Assembly (NCBI GenBank): GCA_964561525.1
Contig: CAZLPY010000018.1
Location: 1-15,222, forward strand
Reading direction: 5' to 3'
Length of the DNA stretch: 15,222 nt
Source of the DNA: CAZLPY01 sp964561525
GTDB taxonomy: Bacteria > Patescibacteriota > UBA1384 > CAJBMM01
The number at the start of each line of letters is the position of its first letter. Position 1 is the first letter of the stretch. Made by a program: the position numbers and the translations under genes. The notes beneath the pieces are model-generated. The model searched no databases and was not told the DNA's origin. It was given only the letters and a program-made list of their open reading frames with translations. Shown here piece by piece: positions 6,820-13,021 of the stretch.

Positions 6820-6854
6820 AAAAAACGAAGACTCCTCGGTTTGTGAGGAGTCTT
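6820..6854 (-). terminator. Intrinsic terminator in the leader region
   Basis: A perfect 10-bp stem (AAGACTCCTC with GAGGAGTCTT, 7-nt loop, 6828-6854) is followed on the minus strand by CG and six T. It lies about 110 nt downstream of a predicted promoter and 80 nt upstream of the 77-aa gene. It could end a short transcript, end the YqhQ-like gene, or act as an attenuator. Confidence 0.75.
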
Positions 6855-6886
6855 GTGCCTGATGTTATTCTCTGATCGTAATAAAC

Positions 6887-6964
6887 TCAAACACAAAACT
6901 CCTCAAGGGTAAGGTGAGGCTTAACAGCAAACCAAATGTAGCGGAGCGTAATGCGTGTTTTCAT
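6887..6964 (-). CDS. Possible 25-aa leader peptide
   Basis: ATG to TGA, 25 codons, reading MKTRITLRYIWFAVKPHLT and on to LEEFCV. The ATG lies within a few bases of the transcription start predicted from the promoter at 6974-7003, and the ORF ends 33 nt before the terminator stem at 6820-6854. The peptide is basic at its start, with no run of a single codon that would name an amino-acid sensor. It may be a leader peptide, a small protein in its own right, or chance. Confidence 0.25.
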   Translation of the reverse strand: MKTRITLRYIWFAVKPHLTLEEFCV

Positions 6965-6973
6965 ACCTTACGT

Positions 6974-7003
6974 ACTATAGCACAACAGTTATCCACAGAT
7001 CAA
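6974..7003 (-). promoter_or_regulatory. Promoter upstream of the leader ORF
   Basis: Minus strand: TTGATC (7003-6998), an 18-bp spacer ending TGC, and TATAGT (6979-6974), an extended -10. The predicted start is near 6967. The resulting RNA to the terminator would be about 145 nt. Confidence 0.5.
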
Positions 7004-7039
7004 TAGCACTTCATTTCTCGCAACTACACAATTTTTTAT

Positions 7040-7975
7040 TTACGTAAGCGGCAAGTTGGCTGGTTTTTGAGCATGCAATTTTAAGGCCGTACTGTAATGA
7101 GTTAATTCGTACAACGCCTTCGCTGCGACCCCAGATTGATCCTCCGACGGCGGACGTGCAACCAGAAACTGTAATAACACACCCGGCAGGGCCAACACCT
7201 TAGCCCATATTGCATCATCGTGCTGATCCAGGAACAACACAATTTCGTATGAAACACTAAACAGCAGCAACGCTAACGGTACGGAAAGCCAGCCCGAAAG
7301 ATTGGGCCATAAGTAACCGACGAGCGCTAGTAAAACCGCGACATAAGAAACAACTGCAGCACCACAACGAGCTTGGTAAGGCCAGGCCAAATGCACTGCC
7401 CGAATAGTGCGCTTACCATCTTCAAAAGCGTGGATGGCTTGGTGCAGCGCCCCATGATAACCCATATATGCCCAAATACCGCCACGCCGTACCAGCACAA
7501 TTAAAATCAACAGCACTAACAAGAACGCCAGACCAGTTGATTGACCCATCTCAATCTGCCCATGCGTCACTTGGTACACTGTATTGATCAACAGCACTAC
7601 CTCACCGTACAGCAAAAATGCTGCCAGTATCCCCAAAGTCGGAAAAAGCGATGAAGGAACAGCATGGAATTGTGTGGTCGGCGCAGGTGCTGCTACGGAA
7701 TTTTTGGTCATCTGCTTCACCACATTGTCCGCAAAAGCGCGCACGCGACTATTCCACACAATAGTGCGCCACAGTAAGGCCAAACCACGAACACCGAACA
7801 GCTGCATTATTTTGTACGATGTTTTTTGAGGTGGCAGGCTCCAGTGATGGGTATAGATCTCGCCATCGGCACCACGTACTGCAAGCACCGCCGCATCTGG
7901 TGAATGCAGCAGCACACCATTAGTCAACCCAAGCCCTCCCAGCACATGACGAGGGGTGTATGCAGCATGTTTCAT
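7040..7975 (-). CDS. Divergent YqhQ/DUF1385-family membrane protein
   Basis: A 311-aa protein following the DUF1385 plan: an N-terminal VLGGLGLTNGVLLHSPDAAVLAVR in place of the family's GGQAVMEGVMMRSP region (residues about 11-34), a middle with two or more membrane helices (roughly 110-170), the GYHGALHQAIHAFEDGK segment corresponding to YHGAEHK, an ARCGAAV stretch like PRCGTSF, two more helices, and a C-terminal LARPPSEDQSGVAAKALYEL like the family's REPDDDQLEVAI. The substitutions GAEHK to GALHQ and GGQAVMEG to GGLGLTNG are notable. The ATG at 7975 aligns with family starts; a GTG at 7999 is the alternative. TACAAT sits about 10 nt upstream. Function of the family is unknown. Confidence 0.75.
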   Translation of the reverse strand: MKHAAYTPRHVLGGLGLTNGVLLHSPDAAVLAVRGADGEIYTHHWSLPPQKTSYKIMQLFGVRGLALLWRTIVWNSRVRAFADNVVKQMTKNSVAAPAPTTQFHAVPSSLFPTLGILAAFLLYGEVVLLINTVYQVTHGQIEMGQSTGLAFLLVLLILIVLVRRGGIWAYMGYHGALHQAIHAFEDGKRTIRAVHLAWPYQARCGAAVVSYVAVLLALVGYLWPNLSGWLSVPLALLLFSVSYEIVLFLDQHDDAIWAKVLALPGVLLQFLVARPPSEDQSGVAAKALYELTHYSTALKLHAQKPANLPLT

Positions 7976-8037
7976 ACTATTATTGTAACCGATCGTCACA
8001 GGAATGACTAAATTTCAACGCAAAAATAACATCTTCT

Positions 8038-8898
8038 TTAAGTTTGACAGTGCGGGCAATAATGGGTACCGCGACCGCCAACCGTAGTTCGTTTAAGCGT
8101 GGTACCGCAGCGCTTGCAGGGGCTGCCGTGGCGACGATAAACCAGTAAGTGATCCTGCATGGTGCCTTTTTGACCGTTATGATGCACATAGTCTTTGTAC
8201 GAGGTGCCACCGTAGTGAATCGCTTTTTGCAAAATGGCAATAATTGATTGATGCAAAACAAGCGCTTCTTTTTCAGTTATAGATGACGCCTTCCGCATCG
8301 GCAGCAGCCTCGCATCAAACAAGCTTTCATCCGCATAAATGTTACCAATACCGGCGATCACCGTTTGGTCCATCATAACCTGCTTGACGGTTGTTTTTGG
8401 GCGCTGGTGCAACTGTTCGTACAGATAATCTGGTGTGAAATCTTGCTTAAGAGGATCAATCCCCAGGGTACTGACGAATGAAAGTTGACTAACTTCAGAG
8501 CTTGGCAAAAGATGCACATAACCAAATTGACGCATGTCATTAAAATAAAGTGTACTTATGTTGGTGAAATGAAAAATGATGTGGCTATATTTGCTCGGCT
8601 GCGCAGCCATAAACTGCTCGTCTGGATGACCGCCGACGATTCTATCGCCCTGTTTATCGACATAGATAAGCTGGCCAGTCATCTTTAAGTGAATCGCCAC
8701 GGTCAAATTGGCAGAAAAATCGATCAAGATGAGCTTAGCCATACGGCGTAATTGGAGCACTGATTTGCCCTTCAGCTCATCTGCAGAGCGCCCACGCCAC
8801 ATCGCTTGTTTCCTCACTTCGACAGTGGCAACGGTCTTTCCTTTAAGGACACTCGACAATCCTTGAACTATCGTTTCGACTTCGGGTAATTCAGGCAT
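8038..8898 (-). CDS. mutM: Formamidopyrimidine-DNA glycosylase
   Basis: Base-excision repair glycosylase/AP lyase removing 8-oxoguanine and related lesions. The 286-aa protein has the MPELPEVET N-terminus (Pro2 nucleophile, Glu3 catalytic after Met removal), the conserved lysine K55 in RRMAK, the H2TH region with GIGNIYADESLFDA (about 180-193), and the C-terminal zinc finger with C261/C264 and C281/C284 plus finger arginine R276 in GGRGTHYC. All catalytic elements are present, so it should be active. ATG at 8898 has GGAG 7 nt upstream. It lies between the YqhQ-like gene and a 32-codon ORF flanked by inverted A/T arrays. Together with nfo at 11675 it supplies two steps of oxidative base repair. 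Confidence 0.96.
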   Translation of the reverse strand: MPELPEVETIVQGLSSVLKGKTVATVEVRKQAMWRGRSADELKGKSVLQLRRMAKLILIDFSANLTVAIHLKMTGQLIYVDKQGDRIVGGHPDEQFMAAQPSKYSHIIFHFTNISTLYFNDMRQFGYVHLLPSSEVSQLSFVSTLGIDPLKQDFTPDYLYEQLHQRPKTTVKQVMMDQTVIAGIGNIYADESLFDARLLPMRKASSITEKEALVLHQSIIAILQKAIHYGGTSYKDYVHHNGQKGTMQDHLLVYRRHGSPCKRCGTTLKRTTVGGRGTHYCPHCQT

Positions 8899-8906
8899 AT
8901 AACTCC

Positions 8907-8930
8907 AAATTAAAAATTAAAAATAAAATA
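8907..8930. repeat. A/T heptamer array, left arm
   Basis: AAATTAA, AAATTAA, AAATAAA: three 7-bp units just before the mutM ribosome binding site. Inverted relative to the array at 9022-9049, so the two arms can pair across the 90-bp core between them. Confidence 0.8.
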
Positions 8931-9021
8931 TCAAAAAAGATTTTTTAAATGGCGAGTCAAGCGTGTATAGCGATGCAAGACGATAACCTGCACTACGAAC
9001 CACAATTGTCGGCATTGGATC

Positions 9022-9049
9022 TTTTATTTTTTATTTTTAATTTTTTATC
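9022..9049. repeat. A/T heptamer array, right arm
   Basis: TTTTATT, TTTTATT, TTTAATT, TTTTATC: four 7-bp units, the reverse-complement type of 8907-8930. It overlaps the end of the 93-aa gene and supplies its last codons (IKIKN and the TAA stop). Confidence 0.8.
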
Positions 9050-9318
9050 TTGATCTCTGACCCTCCGACGATCTGATCTATGCTTGATATCGTCGGCTGC
9101 AAGGCTGTCCCTTTATCACCTTTTTTAGGACCAATTGCAGCCGAGCCAAATTTGACTACCCCATCGGTAGAGTTTGCATTTGGCGCGATAGTCGCGGTGG
9201 TATCAATAGAGATAGCACCACCAGCTGACAGCGCTGAAGACGAATTAGCATGGGATACCAGAAACCATCCACCTAAACCACCAAGTAGCACACTAAGCAT
9301 AACAAAATGCAGCTTCAT
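9037..9318 (-). CDS. Small exported protein (93 aa)
   Basis: Begins MKLHFVMLSVLLGGLGGWFLV, a classic Sec signal peptide with probable cleavage near VSHA-NS (residues 24-25). The mature part is short, Ser/Thr/Gly-rich and contains a Lys/Gly turn (GPKKGDKG, 63-70). No lipobox cysteine or recognised domain. The ATG lies 4 bp after the stop of the duplicated-repeat protein gene, so the two are an operon; Shine-Dalgarno is weak, which fits translational coupling. The last five residues and the stop are encoded by an A/T heptamer array, so the original C-terminus may have been altered. Function unknown; likely periplasm-facing or surface-associated. Confidence 0.75.
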   Translation of the reverse strand: MKLHFVMLSVLLGGLGGWFLVSHANSSSALSAGGAISIDTTATIAPNANSTDGVVKFGSAAIGPKKGDKGTALQPTISSIDQIVGGSEIKIKN

Positions 9319-9322
9319 AGTT

Positions 9323-9895
9323 TCATTTCACGACGCGCGGCACCGTTGACGTAAATGTAGCCCACGGACGGTCAGGATGCTGCGCCTCGATATAATCATA
9401 GCGATCCGTTGTAGTATTAGAAGTCCCATTAACCAATGGGGTGCCACCACTATACGATGTTTCGGGTGAATCACCAAACTGATTTAAATTATTGGTGGTA
9501 ATCCAGGTATCAATCAGTGTTTTTTCAGCGTACGGCGTTCCATCGTTCCATGGCCGCATTACGTGTTTTGAAATAATATAGTGAAAACGGTTCACGTAGA
9601 GCGTTTTGCCGTCTTGTTGGAGCGGCTCACCTGGCCCGTATTTGGTGGTTTTTGCCTCACCGTATTGGTTCAAGTTACTCTTTTTGATCCAAGCCAAAAT
9701 GCGCTTTTCTTCGCCGGAAGAAACTACAACCGGTGGGCCAGGAGGATTGTCAAGATATAATCCAGTCACCGTTTCATCGTCGTATGCAGTAGTTTCCAAA
9801 AAACTAGCTGAAACATAACGATACAGCAACAGCACTCCGACAAATCCCACAATCGCCACTGACCACAACGAAACTTTTATTTTTGGTGTATACAT
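9323..9895 (-). CDS. Membrane-anchored protein with two 56-residue repeats
   Basis: A 190-aa protein with an uncleaved-looking anchor (residues 9-27) and an extracytoplasmic part made of two tandem copies of one module, about 61-116 and 123-178. Each holds a helix with a Trp (AWIKKSN / TWITTNN), NLNQYG or NLNQFG, a Y-x-x-G-x-P-L turn, an aromatic-rich VNRFHYI / TDRYDYI segment and an (H)xxRPW end. Copy two has the more regular ending HPDRPW. Similar NLN-YGD-RPW modules occur in uncharacterised secreted proteins of several bacteria; I know no function. ATG at 9895 is preceded by AAGGGGAG. First gene of an operon with the 93-aa exported protein, divergent from the padR-like gene. Confidence 0.8.
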   Translation of the reverse strand: MYTPKIKVSLWSVAIVGFVGVLLLYRYVSASFLETTAYDDETVTGLYLDNPPGPPVVVSSGEEKRILAWIKKSNLNQYGEAKTTKYGPGEPLQQDGKTLYVNRFHYIISKHVMRPWNDGTPYAEKTLIDTWITTNNLNQFGDSPETSYSGGTPLVNGTSNTTTDRYDYIEAQHPDRPWATFTSTVPRVVK

Positions 9896-9937
9896 TGCTC
9901 CCCTTATTGTATAATCTTACCACAAACTAGGCATCAT

Positions 9938-9978
9938 CTTGACAAGCACACGGGGAAATTCTACTGTGTAGGTACCTA
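9938..9978 (+). promoter_or_regulatory. Promoter and operator candidate for the PadR gene
   Basis: TTGACA (9939-9944), a 17-bp spacer and TACTGT (9962-9967): perfect -35, weak -10. The perfect palindrome TAGGTACCTA (9969-9978) covers the expected start and is a plausible autoregulatory site. The -35 lies within CTTGACAAG, nearly palindromic, so a minus-strand promoter for the repeat protein could share it. Confidence 0.4.
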
Positions 9979-9997
9979 GAGGGACGAGGCGTTGAGA

Positions 9998-10119
9998 ATG
10001 ACTAATTTCTAATGATGAATGTCTAAATAAATCCCAATGACATAAATAATAATTGGGCATTTGATATTGGAGCATTGATTAGAAATTTGGTATTACTCAT
10101 TCGTCATTAGCGACTGAAA
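9998..10119. repeat. Nested inverted heptamer repeat upstream of the PadR gene
   Basis: Left arm in 7-bp units AATGACT, AATTTCT, AATGATG, AATGTCT (9998-10025); right arm ATTAGAA, ATTTGGT, ATTACTC, ATTCGTC, ATTAGCG ending just before the padR Shine-Dalgarno. Between them CCCAAT and ATTGGG form a 6-bp inner stem around a 13-nt loop. The arms are reverse-complement-like, so the whole leader can fold. Confidence 0.7.
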
Positions 10120-10127
10120 GGAGTTTC

Positions 10128-10472
10128 GTGCCTGATTTAGAATCCGATGATTATTGGCACAAAATGATTAACCAAGGGTTGATCCGCTTTTTCCTATTGA
10201 AAGCACTACGAGATGAACCGATGTACGGCTACATTTTGACCAAAAAAATTGAAGAGCTGAGCTGGGGAGCGTGTAAGCCAACCCAAGGCACACTTTATCC
10301 TGCTTTAAATCAGCTACAAAAAGACGGCTACTTAACCGTCCACACCACCAAATACAACGGTCGTGAACGCAAAGTGTACCAAATCACACCTAAAGGCAAA
10401 ACCGCCTTTCGCTTCGCCGCCAAGTCCTACGGCGAAATCATTCCGCTGCTCAACAAAGCAATTGTGCTGTAA
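10128..10472 (+). CDS. PadR-family transcriptional regulator
   Basis: A 114-aa winged-helix DNA-binding protein. The PadR signature is clear: GLIRFFLLKALRDEPMYGYIL (17-37), KPTQGTLYPALNQLQKDGYL (50-69), then the wing ERKVYQITPKGK (79-90). The C-terminal dimerisation helix is short (to 114), as in subfamily-1 PadRs. The GTG start has AAAGGAG 5 nt upstream. Members typically repress adjacent genes and their own promoter. Its divergent neighbours are the repeat protein and exported protein, or it may act on the small membrane genes downstream; both are inference. The effector is unknown. Confidence 0.9.
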   Translation: MPDLESDDYWHKMINQGLIRFFLLKALRDEPMYGYILTKKIEELSWGACKPTQGTLYPALNQLQKDGYLTVHTTKYNGRERKVYQITPKGKTAFRFAAKSYGEIIPLLNKAIVL

Positions 10473-10478
10473 AAAATA

Positions 10479-10517
10479 TTGGACTCATTTGACTCATAAG
10501 TCCAATTAGACTAATTA
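10479..10517. repeat. Nonamer-period repeat with hairpin after the PadR gene
   Basis: Four 9-bp units from 10482: GACTCATTT, GACTCATAA, GTCCAATTA, GACTAATTA. TTGGACT (10479-10485) pairs with AGTCCAA (10499-10505) around a 13-nt loop. It lies between the converging PadR and 73-aa genes and abuts the stop of the latter; no T-run follows. Confidence 0.65.
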
Positions 10518-10736
10518 ATGTCTAACAAAGCTGAGCAGTGCTTCGGCAATGTTTTGCAGTACCGGAATCGATGACGGTACGAAAATAATCAGTAAAATGA
10601 TGCCGAGTACGCCTGTTTTCCAATGGCGGAGCACCAGCATAATCATAATGATAATAATTGCAACTGAAATCCACGGATGCCAAGGATCCGGGAAAAAGCT
10701 TAAGAATTTGTTGTAGAGATCAATCAGCTGCCCCAT
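10515..10736 (-). CDS. Small two-helix membrane protein (73 aa)
   Basis: Begins MGQLIDLYNKFLSFFPDPWHPW, then a strongly hydrophobic segment (about 23-37, with a run of Ile) and a second (about 42-60). The ATG at 10736 lies 4 nt after the stop of the upstream membrane gene (TAATGAC-ATG), suggesting reinitiation; an in-frame ATG at 10772 would give 85 aa with a 32-nt overlap. No family recognised. Third of three small membrane-protein genes in a row on this strand. Confidence 0.65.
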   Translation of the reverse strand: MGQLIDLYNKFLSFFPDPWHPWISVAIIIIMIMLVLRHWKTGVLGIILLIIFVPSSIPVLQNIAEALLSFVRH

Positions 10737-10740
10737 GTCA

Positions 10741-11136
10741 TTAAAGCCCAACAAATGGTACACCGAAAACATAATTGAGTGTAAAGAACCATACGACTAG
10801 GGCAAAAAACACTGCAATTACATATGACGATGCACGAAATTGCTTATTTTGTACTTTTGTCAAAATTAGAACGTGTAAAACAGCGAAGATAATTGCAATT
10901 AACCACATATCTCTCCATGGCGCAGTACGAGACCAAGATCCTCTCAAGGCAAATAAGTAGCTGTTTGGGTCGATGTAGTTGTGTGTTTGCACGTATGAGT
11001 CATCAATCGACCCGTATATGTTCAATGTTTTGAGTCCAAACTGTGCGATATCCAGTAAAATGATAAAGTGGACCGCAAGCGACCCAACAAATAAGCCTGT
11101 CCACAAATTCTTTTTTTGCTTTTCTGTATCATTCAT
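10741..11136 (-). CDS. Small membrane protein (131 aa)
   Basis: An N-terminal charged tail (MNDTEKQKKN) is followed by about three transmembrane helices (roughly 11-34, 76-94 and 105-123). An extracytoplasmic loop of some 40 residues between helices 1 and 2 contains YIDPNSYLFALRGSWSRTAPW. The ATG at 11136 is preferred; a TTG at 11160 would add MDLGYSII, without a ribosome binding site for either. It starts about 40 bp after the endonuclease IV remnant. Unrecognised family; overall design resembles the 128-aa neighbour, with no clear sequence identity by eye. Confidence 0.7.
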   Translation of the reverse strand: MNDTEKQKKNLWTGLFVGSLAVHFIILLDIAQFGLKTLNIYGSIDDSYVQTHNYIDPNSYLFALRGSWSRTAPWRDMWLIAIIFAVLHVLILTKVQNKQFRASSYVIAVFFALVVWFFTLNYVFGVPFVGL

Positions 11137-11173
11137 AATGATACTGTATCCCAAATCCAAGTCATTAACAACT

Positions 11174-11239
11174 TCACAAAATATTTCTCAATGTTCCTAA
11201 ACTCTCTGGAGGTGCTTTAAGCTCGGGTGGCTCTAGGAT
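11174..11239 (-). pseudogene. C-terminal remnant of a second endonuclease IV gene
   Basis: Read on the minus strand, 21 codons give ILEPPELKAPPESLGTLRNIL followed by TGA. The intact nfo product ends with ILETPDLKTEL and then KEPPESLTTLRKLL. The fragment keeps ILE-P-LK, then PPESL-TLR--L and stops at the same place, with a four-residue deletion. Upstream it is cut by TAA, and no other part of the gene is visible. The C-terminal match is better explained by descent than chance. Confidence 0.7.
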
Positions 11240-11257
11240 TTAGGAGATGGAAAAAAC

Positions 11258-11644
11258 TCAAAACCCTTTACCATAAATATCAGTATAGTAGGCCCAGAAG
11301 GCAAATGAAGTGAATATCACAGCTGCTATAAACAAATGAATGAATATATTAGTTATAAGCGGTAGTCTACGACGGAGAATCTTAGACCAAATCCCATAAT
11401 GCAGTGCAGCAAAGATTGTTCCTGGAATAGCCATGTACAAAACAAATAAAGTAGATAAAATATGCGCCGAGGGACAGGGCGGACTATCACTGTAGGTTAA
11501 TCCACAGTATACAAAGCTTGCATGAGAGCCAGCATAAGCATAGAGAAGTAGAAACGGCATGATGTAGCGTATTCCAATGAGTAATACTGCGTATAGCAGC
11601 GGCCACCACACATTAACTTCTTGGTTTAATTTCAGTTTTTGCAT
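11258..11644 (-). CDS. Small four-helix membrane protein (128 aa)
   Basis: A 128-aa protein with hydrophobic segments at about 13-37, 62-83 and 97-120 and a possible fourth around 40-55. A loop with CGLTYSDSPPCPS (about 47-59) has two cysteines that could form a disulphide outside the membrane. Basic RRRLP lies on the cytoplasmic side. No Shine-Dalgarno is seen before ATG 11644. It sits between intact nfo (stop 30 bp upstream) and the nfo C-terminal remnant just downstream, so it lies within the segment separating a duplicated gene end. Family not recognised. Confidence 0.7.
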   Translation of the reverse strand: MQKLKLNQEVNVWWPLLYAVLLIGIRYIMPFLLLYAYAGSHASFVYCGLTYSDSPPCPSAHILSTLFVLYMAIPGTIFAALHYGIWSKILRRRLPLITNIFIHLFIAAVIFTSFAFWAYYTDIYGKGF

Positions 11645-11674
11645 AATTTTGATTATCTAGCATCAATCATAGTT

Positions 11675-12526
11675 TTACAACAACTTTCTCAGGGTTGTGA
11701 GGCTCTCGGGTGGCTCTTTAAGCTCTGTTTTTAGGTCGGGAGTCTCTAAAATCCACGGCAGTTTGCTGAACTGAGGGTGCGACATTAACTTTCTAAATGT
11801 CTCTATGCCTAAGAAACCTTGCCCCACAATCTCATGCCGATCAAGGTGCGAATTTATATCACCTTTTGAGTCGTTGATATGTAGTGCTCCTACCCGCTCC
11901 CAGCCAAATTCTTTTTCGATCTCATCAGACAATTGTTTGATTCCGCCGTCGGTTCTGATGTCGTAGCCCGAAACAAAAGCGTGGCAGGTGTCGATAGCAA
12001 TGCCAAGGCGTGGATCATTATCCACCGATCGCAACATCTCACCCAGCTCATGCATCGTATCACCGAGCACAGCACCTTGTCCGGCAGCATTTTCCAAATA
12101 AAGTTTGGTTTTGAGGTCCTTCGGCAAGCCCTCAAGAATTTTTTGCAGTGATTTTTGCACCACCGGCAGTACTTCCTCAAAACTGCGCGATCCAGCCGAT
12201 CCAGAATGGGTAATTACTCCATCAAACCCGAGTTTCTCGGCGTTTAGTAGCGTTTTAGTCAAAGCGCCAATTGATCCGTAACGCACCGCGTTATTCTCCG
12301 AGGCCAAACCAATTAAGTACATGGCATGAATAAACATGGGGCCACTAAATCCTGCTTTTTGCTTTTCGGCCGTGAATTTAGCCACGTCCTCGTCTGAGTA
12401 TTCTGGTGGCTTCCAAGTTTGAGGACTTCCAGCAAAGGTTTGGATAGCATCGGCACCGGCTATCTGAGCCCGCTCAAAAACCTTCCAAATTCCCCCACCA
12501 CTTGAAATGTGACATCCGATAATCAT
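11675..12526 (-). CDS. nfo: Endonuclease IV (AP endonuclease)
   Basis: Cleaves 5' of abasic sites and removes 3' blocking groups in base-excision repair. At 283 aa it is full length. Metal ligands match the E. coli enzyme almost position for position: H67, H107, E145, D179, H182, H216, D229, H231 and E261, in the motifs FIHAMY, VITHSGS, LENAAGQG, AIDTCH, LHINDSK, LDRHE and ILETPD. All three zinc sites are therefore intact and activity is expected. The ATG overlaps the DUF192 stop as ATGA, and no Shine-Dalgarno of its own is evident, so translation is coupled. It is the third gene of a glmU-type/DUF192/nfo operon. Confidence 0.96.
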   Translation of the reverse strand: MIIGCHISSGGGIWKVFERAQIAGADAIQTFAGSPQTWKPPEYSDEDVAKFTAEKQKAGFSGPMFIHAMYLIGLASENNAVRYGSIGALTKTLLNAEKLGFDGVITHSGSAGSRSFEEVLPVVQKSLQKILEGLPKDLKTKLYLENAAGQGAVLGDTMHELGEMLRSVDNDPRLGIAIDTCHAFVSGYDIRTDGGIKQLSDEIEKEFGWERVGALHINDSKGDINSHLDRHEIVGQGFLGIETFRKLMSHPQFSKLPWILETPDLKTELKEPPESLTTLRKLL

Positions 12527-13017
12527 ATGTTTTGTACCTCGTCGCCGACTGCTATGTGATGATTGTGCACGAATCCGGCGTTTACTTCAAGCACAGCGTC
12601 AACCTCAGATTTTGGATTAACTTGCGGCAGTTGATCCTCGGCTAATGTCTGAGGCGGAGCGGCTACGTTTTCGGTTAGATCAATCACCTTATTGTCGCGG
12701 ATCCAGATAAAATCGAGCGGAAAACGCATTCCTTTCATCCAAAAACTGGCAACTTGCGGCGGGTTGAAACGAAATAGCATGCCTTGATCCGAAGGTAATG
12801 AGTCCCGCTCTCCAAGCCCTTTTGACATCTCGGCCGGAGTTTTGGCTTCGAGCACGTGGATGGTGACACCGTTGATTAAGATCGTCGTGGTGCCTTTTTG
12901 CTCTACACCTGTTTCAATACGCTGGCCTAACACAAAAAAGGTAACTGCTATCAAGCTAAGCAACAGCACTAAAACATACACTGAATGCGACCGAAGGAAG
13001 CGCTTAAGAACGTTCAT
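12523..13017 (-). CDS. DUF192 family membrane-anchored protein
   Basis: A 164-aa protein with an N-terminal anchor or signal (about 13-31, after basic MNVLKRFLRSH) and a DUF192 domain. Diagnostic pieces are AKTPAEMSKGLGERDSLP (58-75), GMLFRF (79-84), SFWMKGMRFPLDFIWI (91-106) and a C-terminal AVLEVNAGFVHNHHIAVGD. The domain therefore faces the outside. Role in bacteria unknown; the family is small, conserved and often exported. ATG lies 4 nt after the uridylyltransferase stop and overlaps nfo by 4 nt, indicating one operon. Confidence 0.9.
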   Translation of the reverse strand: MNVLKRFLRSHSVYVLVLLLSLIAVTFFVLGQRIETGVEQKGTTTILINGVTIHVLEAKTPAEMSKGLGERDSLPSDQGMLFRFNPPQVASFWMKGMRFPLDFIWIRDNKVIDLTENVAAPPQTLAEDQLPQVNPKSEVDAVLEVNAGFVHNHHIAVGDEVQNI

Positions 13018-13021
13018 AACC

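Noticed and set aside
10515..11644. The three small membrane genes as a known transport or secretion system
   Set aside because: No ATPase, substrate-binding or signature motif is present; similarity among them is limited to hydrophobicity.
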